Below, one piece after another: positions 38,701 through 51,700 of a stretch of 64,000 bases of DNA (positions are counted from its first letter, which is position 1; each line of letters opens with the position of its first letter). Both the position numbers and the translations under genes were made by a program. Location: contig JBAMDO010000081.1 in NCBI GenBank assembly GCA_037074765.1, forward strand, positions 169,985 to 233,984. The letters run 5' to 3'. The notes below the pieces were generated by a model that saw only the letters and a program-made list of their open reading frames with translations, did not search any database and had not been told where the DNA came from. The DNA is from Mansonella perstans (taxonomy: Eukaryota; Nematoda; Chromadorea; Rhabditida; Onchocercidae).

Positions 38701-41700
38701 TCAATTGTAGCAAAAAAAGCTTATTTAAAAGAAATACTTTGGTGAGAAAAGTCAATCAAAAAAATGTGTTCTAGAAGTAATTTAATCAACAAATTTGCAA
38801 TCATTCAAGAAATAATATCTAAAATTAAGTAGCATAAATCCACTTTTTTACATCTTGATAACTATTAGTTAAATAATAATACTTCAAACTTTCGATGACT
38901 TGATTCGTATTTCTTTACTATATCCACTGCAATTCCAATCATGACATTTCCAACAACAAGCTTGGGTATAACTGTGCAGTTATCGTTATTTCCATCTACA
39001 ATAATTCTTATCAATGCTATACAACTTTTAGGCTTGTAATAAGCAATGGTAATGACTGCTTCTCCTTCCTCTATTTCAATCGAGACTGTTTAAATCTTCA
39101 CTTAACGATTTTATCAGTTAACAAGTCGAATTCAAAATGAAATAGATAAACAAAATGATTACTTTTCTTATGTCACTACATATAGGACCCATCAATTATA
39201 ATTCTAATTATAGTGCACCACTATACTCAGTACTGATGATCAGATTCTTTTTGATACTGCGGATATGATACCAATCAAATATCGTAAAAAAAGCAGATAT
39301 TAAATTAATTTAGCACAGCTTTAAAAATTAATCAGGGCTTACCTGCAGAAATAATATTCACATTCGGATGTATTCTCATCGGGATGAAAACTACAAAAGC
39401 CGCCTTTTCAATTTCTACTGTTCCAACCGCATATTCTCTTCTGCGTAACCATATCTTCGCATCGAATTCCTTTTTACTGCACGATAGTAACTGTAGTTTC
39501 TTCTGCAAAAATTTATCGAAAATTCAGTATACTGAAAAACTGAATAGTAGTATCAGCTGCAACAAAAGTCAGATTTTGAATCGAAAATATTAGTAACTTT
39601 ACAGCACACGGACCAAAACTACATCAGTTTCTCCCTTAAAAAGAAAAAATAAATAATGCTTTTAGGATAATTTAACCATTACTTAATCACCAAGTTAATA
39701 AAACTACGCCGAAAGATTGACATCACGAATATTCCTTGCATTAAATTATTTTATTGTATATTATACATTAAATTATGTATTTATTGGAGATAAAGAATTG
39801 TTTTCATGACTGTTTTTTCAGTTTACAACTATAACTTCTGCTTTATACCTCATTCAAATGCTGAACACCATCATCCAGAATGAACAAAACCAATTCGAAA
39901 GTTGGCAATTTTATATCCAAAACCAGTGCTTTCGCACAAATTCCTTTCTAAAATTTCAAAAAAAGAACTGGTAAAACTTCCCAAAGAATGCTTTCATTAA
40001 AATCCAAGATTAAAATCCAACTTTGCCGCATAAAAATTATAAATGAAAATGGCAATAATCGCATAAACTTATCTCTTTGGAAAAAGAAATTTTTCCAACA
40101 TAGGTAAAATAACTTCTTGAATATTGCATAATTAAAAACCACTTAAACATATTATTCTATATTTTGAAAGAAAACCTGCAGAATGTTAGTGCTATTTATT
40201 GCATGCGCTTTCAAATTTGAGTTATCAGCATACTGTACAACAATAGAGCGTTTTGAGACCTCTGTGATCTTTACATTGATACATTCTCCGATTTTTGGTA
40301 CTTGCAAATTGTTTGGATGATTTGTTATAAACCAATTCAGTTCCTCCAAAACATTAAGCATTATAGATGGTGCGAAATAATCAAATTTGGTACCAGGCGG
40401 TACACAGAGATGAGCCTGAAAAACACTTGACGTTAGAGATTCTCTTGTTAAAATGAATTCAAAGTAAAGCACACAAAAGATCATAATGAGATCCACAGAT
40501 GTGAACATTGAATTATAACAACAAAAGTGACAACATTACAGTGTACTCACATCCAAGATTAAAGCAAATCGCTTCCTTTCCAAATCAACTGATGATACTC
40601 GTGCCACAACTGTCTGTCCTATTTGAAGTTCTTCTGAAAAATCAACATCTATTTGCTGATTTTTGTAAGAATTCCAAAAATATGTCAGATTTAAACAATC
40701 CGAATTCAGAGGATTTTAAAATTTTGATTTGATGAGTAACTTACGCACTGGCACTGATAGTGCCATGGGACGTATAAACCGTGCTGGGGCTGTAAGAGCC
40801 GAGCCACCGACCAATTCCACAAAATATCCCATTTCCTCATGCTTCTGAATGATGTTACCACAAACAAGCTGTCCTTTCTTAAGATTTTGAATACCAACGA
40901 TGCGTGGATGTTTTTCTAACCAATCGATTATGAAGCGTTTACTCGTCACCTAAGATATATGGACGTTTTAACATTATTAATAATAAGACCTGATTCAGAA
41001 AACTAAAATATTTGTGGCCTAATCGTAATCATATAACTTCGTAAATCATACAAAAATTTCTTTCATTTCCTGAATCGAGTAGTCCTGAAAATTAAATAAA
41101 TTTTCGTATGAAAACCAAACCAAACCTTAAGATTTCCGGCAACATCACCCAGTACCGCAACTTTTGGTAAGACACTTCCAATTGCAATGCTTTCGGTTAG
41201 TGAAGAGAACGGTAAATCAAGGTAATCACTCACCAGCTCTTTCGGAACGAATGCTTTGACTTTTCCACCCTGAATCGAGGATTGATTCACATAAAAGACT
41301 TCATTGAAATCGATAGGGAGATATTTTATAGCTTTCTCTTATATTGATGAGTGAAAAATACACTGATACCGGATTGTTTGAAGCATTAACAATGCATTCA
41401 GACCAAATAATAAAACTTCAGCAACAGAAGATGAATGAAAAATCATTGTTAATAAATAATTAAAATGGATCCAAACCAATTTCTTCCCTAGTCGAACATT
41501 AATATCCAGAACCTCGTTCTTATCACCATTCGATGAAACGTTCACAACAATTGCCGAAAAGGAGACGGGAATCTCTTTATCGATTAGAAACGGCTAAAGT
41601 TTAAACATACATAAACAAATTCCTTCACGAAAATCCACCACTATAAACTTATTCGCATATATTCCTTCCCCATCTGATAACGAATTTACTGCTAAATTCG

Positions 41701-44700
41701 ATTTGAAACTCAAGCTACAGAAAGAAGGAAATCGAAATCTTTCACCACGCATGTTAACTTTTTTCAACCGTAATAATGATCATTTATTTGTAGCGTTGTC
41801 TCGTGAAACTCTATTTATTACAAAAACCAAAATTAAAATCAAACCTGAGCCTTTACTATTCCAATTCCACTTTTAGTAGTAGTATCCGCTACCACAACCA
41901 ACATACGTTCGCGTTCCGGATCAACGCTAACTACACGAACGCGGATTGTGAGACCGATTCTTTAAAAGGGAGAAATCAAATAAATTGAAAACTTCGAACC
42001 TAATTACGAAATTCATTAAAATGATTGAATTTCGATGATTTCGGAATTTCATGCAGAAAGTGATACACCAAACTCAAAAAAAAAAAAAATTGGCAAACAT
42101 ACTTTACATTAGTTCCTAATCGTTCTGTCTCTTTTGGAAACATGAATCCGCGAGTTCCACCGTAAAAACCTATAATAAGTCCACCACCTGGATGCTGAGA
42201 GATGACGTAACCAGTAGTTATCGCATTAGTTGCAACCTCAGCGTAGCTCTTAATGATTGTGTCTCTGCTTGTTTTAAGGGATTTCTTATTTGTCAAAATG
42301 AGTCGTTCTTTCAACTTATTCACAGACAAAACACGACACGTTAGTTCATCCCCTGAAGATACAAGAAATAATTGTACAACAATGTACAGCAAACATTTGA
42401 AAGAATAACATTTTAGCAAATGTTCTAAAAACTTGAACAAAACGTTTCATCTAATTTTTCACAAATGCTGTAACTACCAAATATTGCGAAACAAGATTTA
42501 CATAATATCGCGCTCAGTATTACTTTTCTCATCATTGTACTAGATTAAAAAACTTTCCAGTTCTCAATAATCAAAGGTCAAAAAAACCTGATTTAATGAG
42601 AAAACCAATGAAGTTTGAAAAAAATTACCGACAACGAAATGTTTGTCAACTCGTGTGATTAACTTGTCAGAAAGATGGATTTTGGGTATAAATCCCGGAA
42701 TCGAATTATATACTTTGACGAGCAATCCCTTAGGTAGAACAGATATCACCGTTGCAATGACTTCTACGCCAGGAACGGCATCCTGTAATGAGAGGGTGAA
42801 ACAAAAATTAATGTGATGTGTTCATTTAACGATAGCTTTTCAAAAGAGGATAGTTTGAAAGATGGATTTTCATCGTTAAGCTGCGAAATTTTTTTGAACT
42901 TTTTTTTGGCTAACCCATAAAATGAAAACAGCATGTAATTAATAAAACAGAATGCTATGGATGCCAAAATACCCCATAATTAAAATATGAATGCCAAAAT
43001 ATCCCATAATTAAAATATGAATGCCAAAATACCCCATAATTTAAATAATAATGATGCAAAAAAAAACTACAAATTGCCCATTTGAAAAACATGCTTTACC
43101 TTCACGGAGACCATTTTTTGTGCTAAGATATCCTTTCTCGTCGCAACTATTAATAATCGTTCAACCATTTTAAATGATAAAACACGTGTATGGTGTACTG
43201 CTCCCTTCTTGTATTCGACACGGTCTGAAACATTATTTAGAAAGTTTGAATATTCAAACTTGGCACTAATGAATAAATTAACATCGCAAGTCGAGCTGAA
43301 GAATATTTATAGTGCTACGTCAAACAGTACTAACACAAATAAAAGCAAAACTGAATTTATACAAATAAAAAAACCCGGCCGAATAAAGCGATTCTGTAAT
43401 CTGCCGCTATATATTAAGCTATTTATTAATCTACCGCTACATTATTATCATCATTACTTCAAAATTAGAATTTGGAACCACTCCTTTATTAAAATCTTGG
43501 AATGTTCATTAGATGATAATATTTATGTCCTAACAAATTTAATAGGTACATTTTTAATTAAAGCACTTAAACATGATCCAAAAATTATGAAAAGTCTGAT
43601 AGAAAATAAAATATGTATACTGACCATCTAGATCACTTTTCCTTGCAAATGCTGCAACCAGTGAATCCCTTTCATCTTCATGCAGTGACAAATCGAAATT
43701 GACATTCCCATTTCTATCCACGCTGCTTACTTTGCATTCAATAATATCACCAATATGGACATTCTGGAAATCAAAAATTGGGAAAAAAAAAGAATTTGTA
43801 AGAATTGTAAGAAGCACTACCTATCTCGCGAAACAAATAAACTAACTAAATATTCTTCTAGTCTATCGAAACTAAAATAAAATGAAGGAAAAATTTGATT
43901 CATTGAAAGATCGAGCATATTTAATTCACAAAGCATGAGCAGCCGTAGTAAGAAAAAAAAAAACACCGACAATGATTGCTTACAACAGTGAAAAATCAAG
44001 TAAAGTTGAAACGGGATTATTCGACTAATGGTTATACATAGTTCCATAAAAAAAATGCTCTCCTTCCCTCCACTCAATATTATGGACAAAAATCAGTTAT
44101 AAGTGAGAAAAGAAAGGAACACACCTCAAAATTAGTTCGTTTTGCCAACTTACTAACAGCAATAATATCTGGATGTCCATTCAGCGACAACAAATTACTA
44201 TTTTGTTGACAAAACATCACAGTAGCTTTAAAGGATTTCAAACACTTGAATGGATCGTTACGATATCGGGGTGGTAAATGTTGTCTGCTCATATATCCTT
44301 TAATGCCTGAAATACTTATGAGTGAAATTATCAAAAGAAAAGAATCTCTTGTTTTAATAATAGAATTCCTTTTACTGTTACAAGGCTAATAAAACATTCC
44401 TATTAAAACTAAATTATGTCCTTCAAATACAGCTCAAATCAGCTTTCGATGGTGTACAACTGACGGCTTACGCTAACTTGTGGTTTTTACAAATCACTTA
44501 TTTTTCTAGATTTTTTTTACAACTGGACATTGAAATATTGTACAGAGAAATCAATTCCGATATCTGATAGAATTAAGTTTTAAAAAGTCATATAAGGATA
44601 TATAATTTACCATTCCCAATGTTGACGTAAACACCTCTGACAGTTGGCTGCAAGGGATTTACTAGAAGTAAAGTTCCTGGCATTAGATCGTTAAGTCTAA

Positions 44701-46714
44701 GCTTCTTGACAGCAATATCATCCAAGCAATCCATTTCAGGAACCGCAGAGAGGCTGATGACTCGTGTTTTCTACAAAAAAGACTAAGTTGATTTAAATAA
44801 GTTTGAGGGTTCTTTTAAAATAAAAGAGTTGTTGCCTAAATTAATGTCCAGTGACTTTATTAATAAATTAATGTCCCAGTGATCTTATTAACAAGAAAAA
44901 AATAGTTCATATTTTCACTACATCACTATTTAAAAATTAAAAACTAGATCTTACTTTATTTGATGAACTCTCATTCTGTATTCGCAATAAGAGCGGTTGC
45001 CCTTCTACCAAGTTCTCCTTTTGAAAAGTAGCTGGTAAATGTTTTTCTGCTAGAAATCCTTTTACTTCAACAGATTGCAATCCAAGATTAATAATAACAC
45101 CTGTAATAGTTACTTTTCATTAAAGTTGCCAGAAAAAAGAAAAACGAAAAACTAAACATCTACTGAGAAATAATGAGGTTTCTGAAATAATACCTTTATC
45201 TTCTATACTTTCCACAGTACCATTAAGCACAAGACCATTGATTAGAGCACCGGGATTAAGATGAAAATTTACAGTCAGTGGATCACAGCTTACAATAGGA
45301 TATGACACTTTTTTTCCTTTCTTTTGAATCTCTAGAAAATAAACACTTAAAAATCATTTACATTTCCATTTTTTTGTTCATTTCAATTCATTTTCATGAA
45401 CAATTGCAACATTTCTTGTCTTTGAGTCGAATATTTAACTAATAACAAGATAAGTCATGAATTCGAATGATCTTAAATCTTAAAATCGACGCCATTAAAT
45501 CTACAAGAAGCATAATAATCCAATGTAAGTTATAAACCAATACGAAAGCACCTTCAGCCTACTATTTGACAATCTATAAAGGAATCATATTGTCTAACTT
45601 AGAAAGCCAGTAAAGGATACCATCTCATTTTGTATTACATTGCGACTATCTGCTTATATAAAATTTTTTAAGAACTAAAATAAAAAAAGAAAAATTGGAA
45701 AATATGAAAATACCATGAATCTCTCTGCTTCTGATGACTTTGAATGCTAGCATTTGACCAACTTTGAAGACATCTTCTAATGTAAGAGATGAACTTTTAA
45801 GTGTTTCTAGCATCAAGTTTCCAAAATTTTGAATAGGTGCTTTAACGATTACACCATCCGAGCATTCCAACAGTATTTCCGCCTCTTTAATCTAAATAAA
45901 ATCATTTAAAGAAGAATTCAACGAAAAGTTTTCTAATCTCTCTCTTCTTGAAAATATATAAATTTTTCCGCCAATCACGTGAAATAAGAAAATAGCAAAT
46001 TCAAAATCTTACTTTCATAACAACACCCAATCCAAGCATTCCTTCAGTGAGAACATTTGGAGTTATACGCTGATTCCATACACCATCATATTCAGACTTT
46101 AGCTGATTTTTAATCGACTCTTGCTAAAATATTGACAAACTTCAATGATTATCATTAATCTATTCCTGTGAGTAATTCTTTACAATTTATTTTTCTAAAA
46201 CAAATCAAGTAATCTTAGCAATATTTTATTATTAGTTGCGTAATACTATAAAGGTTATCATAATTATTATGGCTATATTATTGGAATCATTTATTATCAA
46301 TAATCATTTTACTCACTATTATCATAGCAATTATCTTCTACTCTTTATCCTAAATAAATACTGTTACCATCATTACCGCTACTATTATAGATATCACTAT
46401 TACTGTAGTACAATTATTACTGTACAACTGTTACTGTAGTACAATTATTACTGTACAACTGTTACTGTAGTACAACTATTACTGTGGTAAAATTATTAAC
46501 ATAGTTTAGCCATTGAAGACTTTTATTATTTATTACTGGCATCATTAGGATTATTAACATTGCTGATACGTTTACGAAGTAAAAATACAATATGAATTAA
46601 ACTTGCGTAAAATCAATTTAGCTTTACCTTTACGTCTGTTGTTTCATTATTATCTGAGTATATTCGACGTTTTCTACTTATAGACAAATCTTCACGTGGA
46701 AAATCAATTTCCAT
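32746..46714 (-). CDS. PDCD11: RRP5/PDCD11 rRNA-processing protein (S1 and HAT repeats)
   Basis: Nucleolar factor needed for cleavage of pre-rRNA and for both ribosomal subunits. I resolve 38 exons, about 1,830 residues (human 1,871). Start MEIDFPREDLSISRKRRIYS at 46714; first exons 46628-46714, 46013-46123, 45714-45891, 45194-45331, 44955-45100, 44611-44770, 44125-44306, 43625-43763, 43100-43224, 42629-42782, 42103-42352, 41845-41959, 41477-41593, 41126-41269, 40745-40949, 40551-40633, 40176-40415; last exons 34748-34892, 34490-34573, 34136-34304, 33725-33881, 33253-33418, 33018-33132, 32746-32805. The N-terminal two thirds are repeated S1 RNA-binding units (GIKGYMSRQHLPPRY, YNSIPGFIPKIHLSDKLI, GNIGRLHASEFDGS). 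The C-terminus has HAT repeats: DFDRLVAGTPNSSILWIRY, EKARAVAERALSVINF, NILNSYPKKTDVWTVYIDLL. At 37266 to 37200 the frame is kept only if one base of an A run is dropped. Starts 405 bp from the divergent G-gamma gene. Confidence 0.95.
33534..33656. repeat. Perfect 27-bp inverted repeat with 69-bp spacer
   Basis: Left arm 33534-33560 starts CATTCTAATATAATATGCAA; right arm 33630-33656 is its exact reverse complement, starting TTATTGGTTGCATATTATAT. Lies in an RRP5 intron (33419-33724). The size suggests a foldback or a tiny MITE-like insertion, or a recent inversion-duplication. Confidence 0.95.
42961..43050. repeat. 30-bp tandem repeat, three units
   Basis: Three adjoining 30-bp units beginning ATGCCAAAATACCCCATAAT at 42961, 42991 and 43021, differing at one to a few positions. 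In an RRP5 intron. Confidence 0.95.
46390..46490. repeat. 31-bp tandem repeat, about three units
   Basis: Repeats of GTTACTGTAGTACAATTATT and ACTGTACAACT in tandem, in RRP5 intron 1 (46124-46627). The last unit is diverged. Confidence 0.85.
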
Positions 46715-47118
46715 ACTTACTATTTCCCTGAAATATACGATTTTTACAACAATTCATTTTGTTTCCTGATTTTACTGTACGTAAAAATAACCTTACGTAG
46801 TTAACCTAATCCCTCGTAGAAAAAAGCAACGCGTCCGTATTTAACAATGTGACATATTGAACCATTAAATCATGATTATTTGCCATCATTGGGGCGTTAG
46901 AGCGGTGACCTCTTGCCAAGTTGTATGTGTTCGTTTATACGTTTACACAAGTTATTCTTGAATGGAAATCAAAACTTATGATTACCGTACTAGATTTAGG
47001 CTTCCTAAATTAAGATTCATTCAGTACATAGCCTAATATTGAACTTATATGGATACAGTACTAAACAATGACTGAATCTTTTGAAGGATTCAAGAATTGA
47101 TTATAAAATACGAATAAG
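46715..47118. promoter_or_regulatory. Shared divergent promoter region, RRP5 / G-gamma
   Basis: Only 404 bp separate the start codons of RRP5 (minus) and the G-gamma gene (plus), so both 5' UTRs and core promoters must lie here, unless upstream non-coding exons exist. No TATA box or known factor site is convincing. Confidence 0.6.
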
Positions 47119-47852
47119 ATGAGTACAAGAGACGCTCATTCTATGCAACAAGCACGAAGTACTGTGGAACAGCTACGTCGTGAACGTAACTTACGTCGTA
47201 CAACAGTCTCTCAGACCGCCAATGATTTAATTCGGTAAAAGTTACACTTTCTCAAAACTTTTCATATTGCTTAATTTATTATACGTTTAGAATTTATATG
47301 CTTTACACAGAAATTATTATAATGTGTGATCACTATAAGGAATATTGTATTTACGGCTGATATTTGAGAAAGAATGATCGAAAATTTACGTGTAAAATAG
47401 GGACCTGAAAAAATGAGGAATATTTATATTTTCATGTTCACAATATTTGTTCTGCAAATTCTCAGACTATTTTTCTTTTGAAATAAAGGATATCAATGAT
47501 TTTAATTTTTATTTTCATATTTACAATCAGTTTAAAAGCTTGTTACATAAATTTTCAAGCACATGTTAACTTGAATCGAATGAATTTATTTCGTTCCAGA
47601 ATTGTTTAATTGAATTTGTTGTGCTCGCTTTTTGGATGAATGTGCAGAAATGAAAGTATAAAGTTCTTTTGTTTGGGAAAATTTTATAGTGAATGGATGA
47701 AACAATGTTATTGTACAGTCCCTTTATTAATTCGTTGAAGTTTCAGGTATACGCAAGATTGTCATAGAGATGATATATTATTGATGGGTTTTTCAAATGA
47801 TAAGATGAATCCATTCCGATCTAAAAGCTCCTTCCAGTGTTTGTTACTTTAA
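47119..47852 (+). CDS. Heterotrimeric G-protein gamma subunit
   Basis: Two exons, 47119-47234 and 47747-47852, encode 73 residues. Gamma subunits pair permanently with G-beta and anchor it to the plasma membrane. The family layout is complete: an N-terminal helix (MQQARSTVEQLRRERNLRR), a middle segment (TVSQTANDLIRYTQD then DDILLMGFSNDKMNPFR, with the conserved Asn-Pro-Phe), and a C-terminal CaaX box CLLL. Leu at the last position predicts geranylgeranylation. The intron splits an Arg codon (CG|G) and uses donor GTAAAAG. Similarity is enough for the family but not to decide between the nematode gpc-1 and gpc-2 types. A candidate AATAAA signal lies at 48011-48016, about 160 bases after the stop. 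It is the only confident plus-strand gene here and is divergent from RRP5. Confidence 0.93.
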
Positions 47853-48727
47853 TTCATATCATCGAATACCGCGAAATACCTACACAATATCACAAATTAT
47901 TAACATTGTTTGTTCTCTTCCGCAACCAACAAAATTATTTCTCTTCCTGTTGATTGTAATGACAAATAGTTGATCTTCCAGACATTAAATATTTGTAAAA
48001 ATTATCGCCAAATAAATACGGATTTCTGAGATTTCAAAATAAAACTAAGTTTTACACTTGCAACCCTTTCTAGAGTGTATGTACTTGCAAGTAAGGATGT
48101 GGATATTATCTTCGTGGGGCTATTATGTATGTATGAAACCGGTTTTCCACTCTGTCTTCCTATCTTCTATTCGATTCTGTTCGTTTTGATGTTTTTGATT
48201 TCATGCTTAATTACTTTTAAAAGTGATTTCCTTTTTCACTGCTATGTTTTTCGCTTTATAAATATCCTTCTTTTCGTTCCACATTTTACTGTAAAAGTTT
48301 ATGCAAAAATAGAATTTTCAATAACTCTCTAGCGGTAGTGAAGCGCATCTGCTGAACAGACTTATTATCAATCCAGCAAGAAAATTCTCGAAGTCTTTGT
48401 AATATCATTATTACATGTATTTTAGCGAATAGATGGGCTTATATCACCATTAATTTTAGATGTGTTATCATTTAATTAACTAATTTAGATCTCGAAATCT
48501 ACCTTTAGCAGATTCCATGATCCATTGCTGAGCAGTGAAATCCTAAACATTCTCAGAATCGTACATTCTATCCCTTGTTTAAAAATCCCTTAGCTTTACT
48601 TTGTCTCTTCATTATTTAATATTACTATTAAACACGAAAAGTATTTCAAACATCAATGATAGTCGCTGAAACGATTTTACTTATTTCCACAGTGGGATTT
48701 TAAGCATGAAATTTAATATAAAAATGT
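47853..48727. other. Convergent intergenic spacer
   Basis: Region between the stop codons of the G-gamma gene (plus) and DDX55 (minus). It presumably holds both 3' UTRs. The 85-codon plus-strand ORF at 48075-48332 is hydrophobic, T-rich and without family similarity, so it is not called. Confidence 0.6.
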
Positions 48728-51700
48728 TTAACAGGAACTATCAGCCATTAATTCATCGTGCTCTTTTTTTTTTAGTCTTCCTTTTTTTAATTTCATCAGC
48801 AATGCGAAGTCTGACATGAAATCATCCGTATCTTCCTTGGTTTCGCTATGTCGTCGCTTCTTCGCAGAATTTTTAGATGCTTGCTTGGTATCAAACTTTT
48901 TTTTCCGAGTCCTGTCAGCCTATAAGAAATTTTTGAATCTAACTTTGATGGAGAGATGTGGAAGCACGTTTATCCATCCATCAAACTATGGAAGAAAAAC
49001 AGAAAGATACAGATATGCTGGCAGAAATGGCTAGTATAACTATAAGGTAACATTAATTCATAAATCCTTAGTTTTTTGCAAGCATATCTGTGTTATCAAA
49101 AGTGTTATAATTCTCAGTTAGAGTGAAGACATTCGGATAAAAGCTTGGAAGAGCTCCCACTTTAATTATATTAAAAGGATAGTATCGAAATTGTATGAAG
49201 TAGTGAAATTGGAAATAGAAAGAAATGAAAAAGATTTAGTATGAAAATTTACCTTTGATACTTTTTTAAATGATTCACCATTGGCTTTTACATGCAGTAA
49301 CTTTTCCTGCCTTCGTTTCTCCTTTTCAGTATTTTTATAAGGTATTTCTGAAGTATTTAAGTCGGAGCGTTTAAAGTCACTTAAATCAATATGATGAAAT
49401 TCTTTCATGCGCGGAAGACGTAGCAATCCATAAGCATGACCATAACCAACAACATCCAAATCTGCAATTTAAGGGCTCGAAAAATATTCCTCATTTATTA
49501 AAATCTAAATTTCAATTTTCTGAATTTTTTGTCAATTTGACTAATTGATGTGATAAATGAAACAAAAAAAAGCTTCATTACCTTTAAATGAACACACTAT
49601 GTTGCAATCATGGCGCACGTATGATTCGACAAATGACATAAATGCTCGAGTACCATACTCCAGGATTTCTCTGAACAAGTTATATAAACTGTGTAATGAA
49701 GCTTTAAAAGTTATGAAAGTAACCTTAGGGCAATATATTTACATTTTGTACGCTAGTTTCCAAACTAATTGCCCGTGCCGAATCATCAATATATTCCCTA
49801 ACAATTTTTATCAGAAGTAAGGTGATTGACATAGCATTGATATGGGATATTGATGTGCAAAGGCTTTTTTTTCAAAGGGGGGCGGCTTTGATTATAATTT
49901 TTCATAATTTTTCTCAGGCCTTTCGCTCATTTTCCAAACTGCCAAAAGCCTTTCAAACATAATTCATAAAGTTTAGACAAATATTTGAAACGATCAGAAA
50001 CAAAAAAAGATGGATATACCGCTCTTTTGCAGCCATCGCAACAATCTGCTGTCTTATTTGTTCAGCTCCATTATCATCTTCCTTCAGATTTGCTTCCATT
50101 TCAGTCAGTGAAACTTTCTCATATTTTTCAATAAATTCAATGTAAGCTATCTCTTCTGGTGTGAGGAACAGTACATTATTCCCCACCTTACCACACCTTG
50201 CACTTCGACCAGCGCGATGGACAAACCAGCTGAAAATTTTTGAAGTCTGCAATCTAAATCTGCAATTAATTAACTAGTAAGTTAAGCTAACTTTATAAAC
50301 ATAATGTAGAAGAATATTTAGGGCCTTCCCACAACTAACACATGAAATATGCCATCCTGAAATTTAAAAATGAAATAATAAAAAAGAAAACGATACAGTT
50401 TTTTGCTGTATTCTGTGCTCCCTTTGTATATATTGCTAATGTATATATTAGATTTTCCTAGTATAAATTACTAATCATTTTCATGTATTTCTTTCGACGT
50501 AAGCATCAATAAATTCTTCAATTATAACATAGTTCTTCAAAATGTACTTCTTTTGACCAAAAATTTTAGACGGCAATTCAAAATTGCGACGTCAGAATTT
50601 TTAATTTCAATTTATGCCTTCCTTGCTATAATATATTGTATACTAATACTCAACCATTTAATTTCACATTACGTAAAGTAGCACAAAAACTATTATGAAA
50701 GCAATGATGAATATTTTCAAAAAATCACTGTAAGTGCTTCAAGCGATCATCAATTCTATTTTCGCATTGTATGAGAAATGAACTTAATCAAATAAAAAAC
50801 ACGATGAAAGAAAAACCTCGTTTGCTTTGGTACGTCAAACTGCACGACCCAGTCGATATTATTAACATCAATACCTCGAGAAAGCACATCTGTACATAAC
50901 ATCACTGATTTACCAATTCTTCGGAAATTTTGTAACTGTAATTAAAATTAAATTAGTTAAGATTTAGGCAGATGAATTTAAGATCCTGAAAATTCCAAAT
51001 TTTGGATATATCATCTACAAAATAATATTTCACCTTCTGTGAACTAATCACTTTATAAGACATGAACCATACACGCTATAATTTAATCTAAGAAATTTGC
51101 ACGAAACAAAATATTAAGATCCAAAAAACTATGCCTGATGCTCGGCTTTCTTTTTTTTCTTTCCATGCAAAGCAAATATTTGTCGTTTTTGAATAAGACT
51201 CGTCAGTACTATTTGCATGTATTCAACACATTGACAAGTTGAGAAAAAGATTAATATTTTTGATTTTGGATGATTTCGGATAAATTCTATCAGGAGATAT
51301 AACTTCTGGTCAGCTTTCACAACCTAAACATGGAAGTTGAATTTAAACACAAAACAAATCTGAAGTTCATTCAGAAGTTTCGTTCAAAAAAAAAGTAATT
51401 TTGAGAAAAAAGAAACAATCGAAGGATTGAAAAATTGCAGAAGAAGTAATGAAAAGTCCATTATAATATGATAAAAAACAAGTTTGAGAATGCGCAAATC
51501 TTTGTTAATATACTTCAGGCTATTTAAAAGTATCGCTTCACAGTAATGAAAAAATCTCAGTATAAATACATCCGTAGTAACAGGCATGAAAAGATGAAAT
51601 TTCATCTTTTGTATTTTATAGTGAGCAATTCATTTATAAGCAACAGTTTTTTAATTTCAGACACAATTTGAAGCTGAATTATAAAAAAAAAAAAAAAAAC

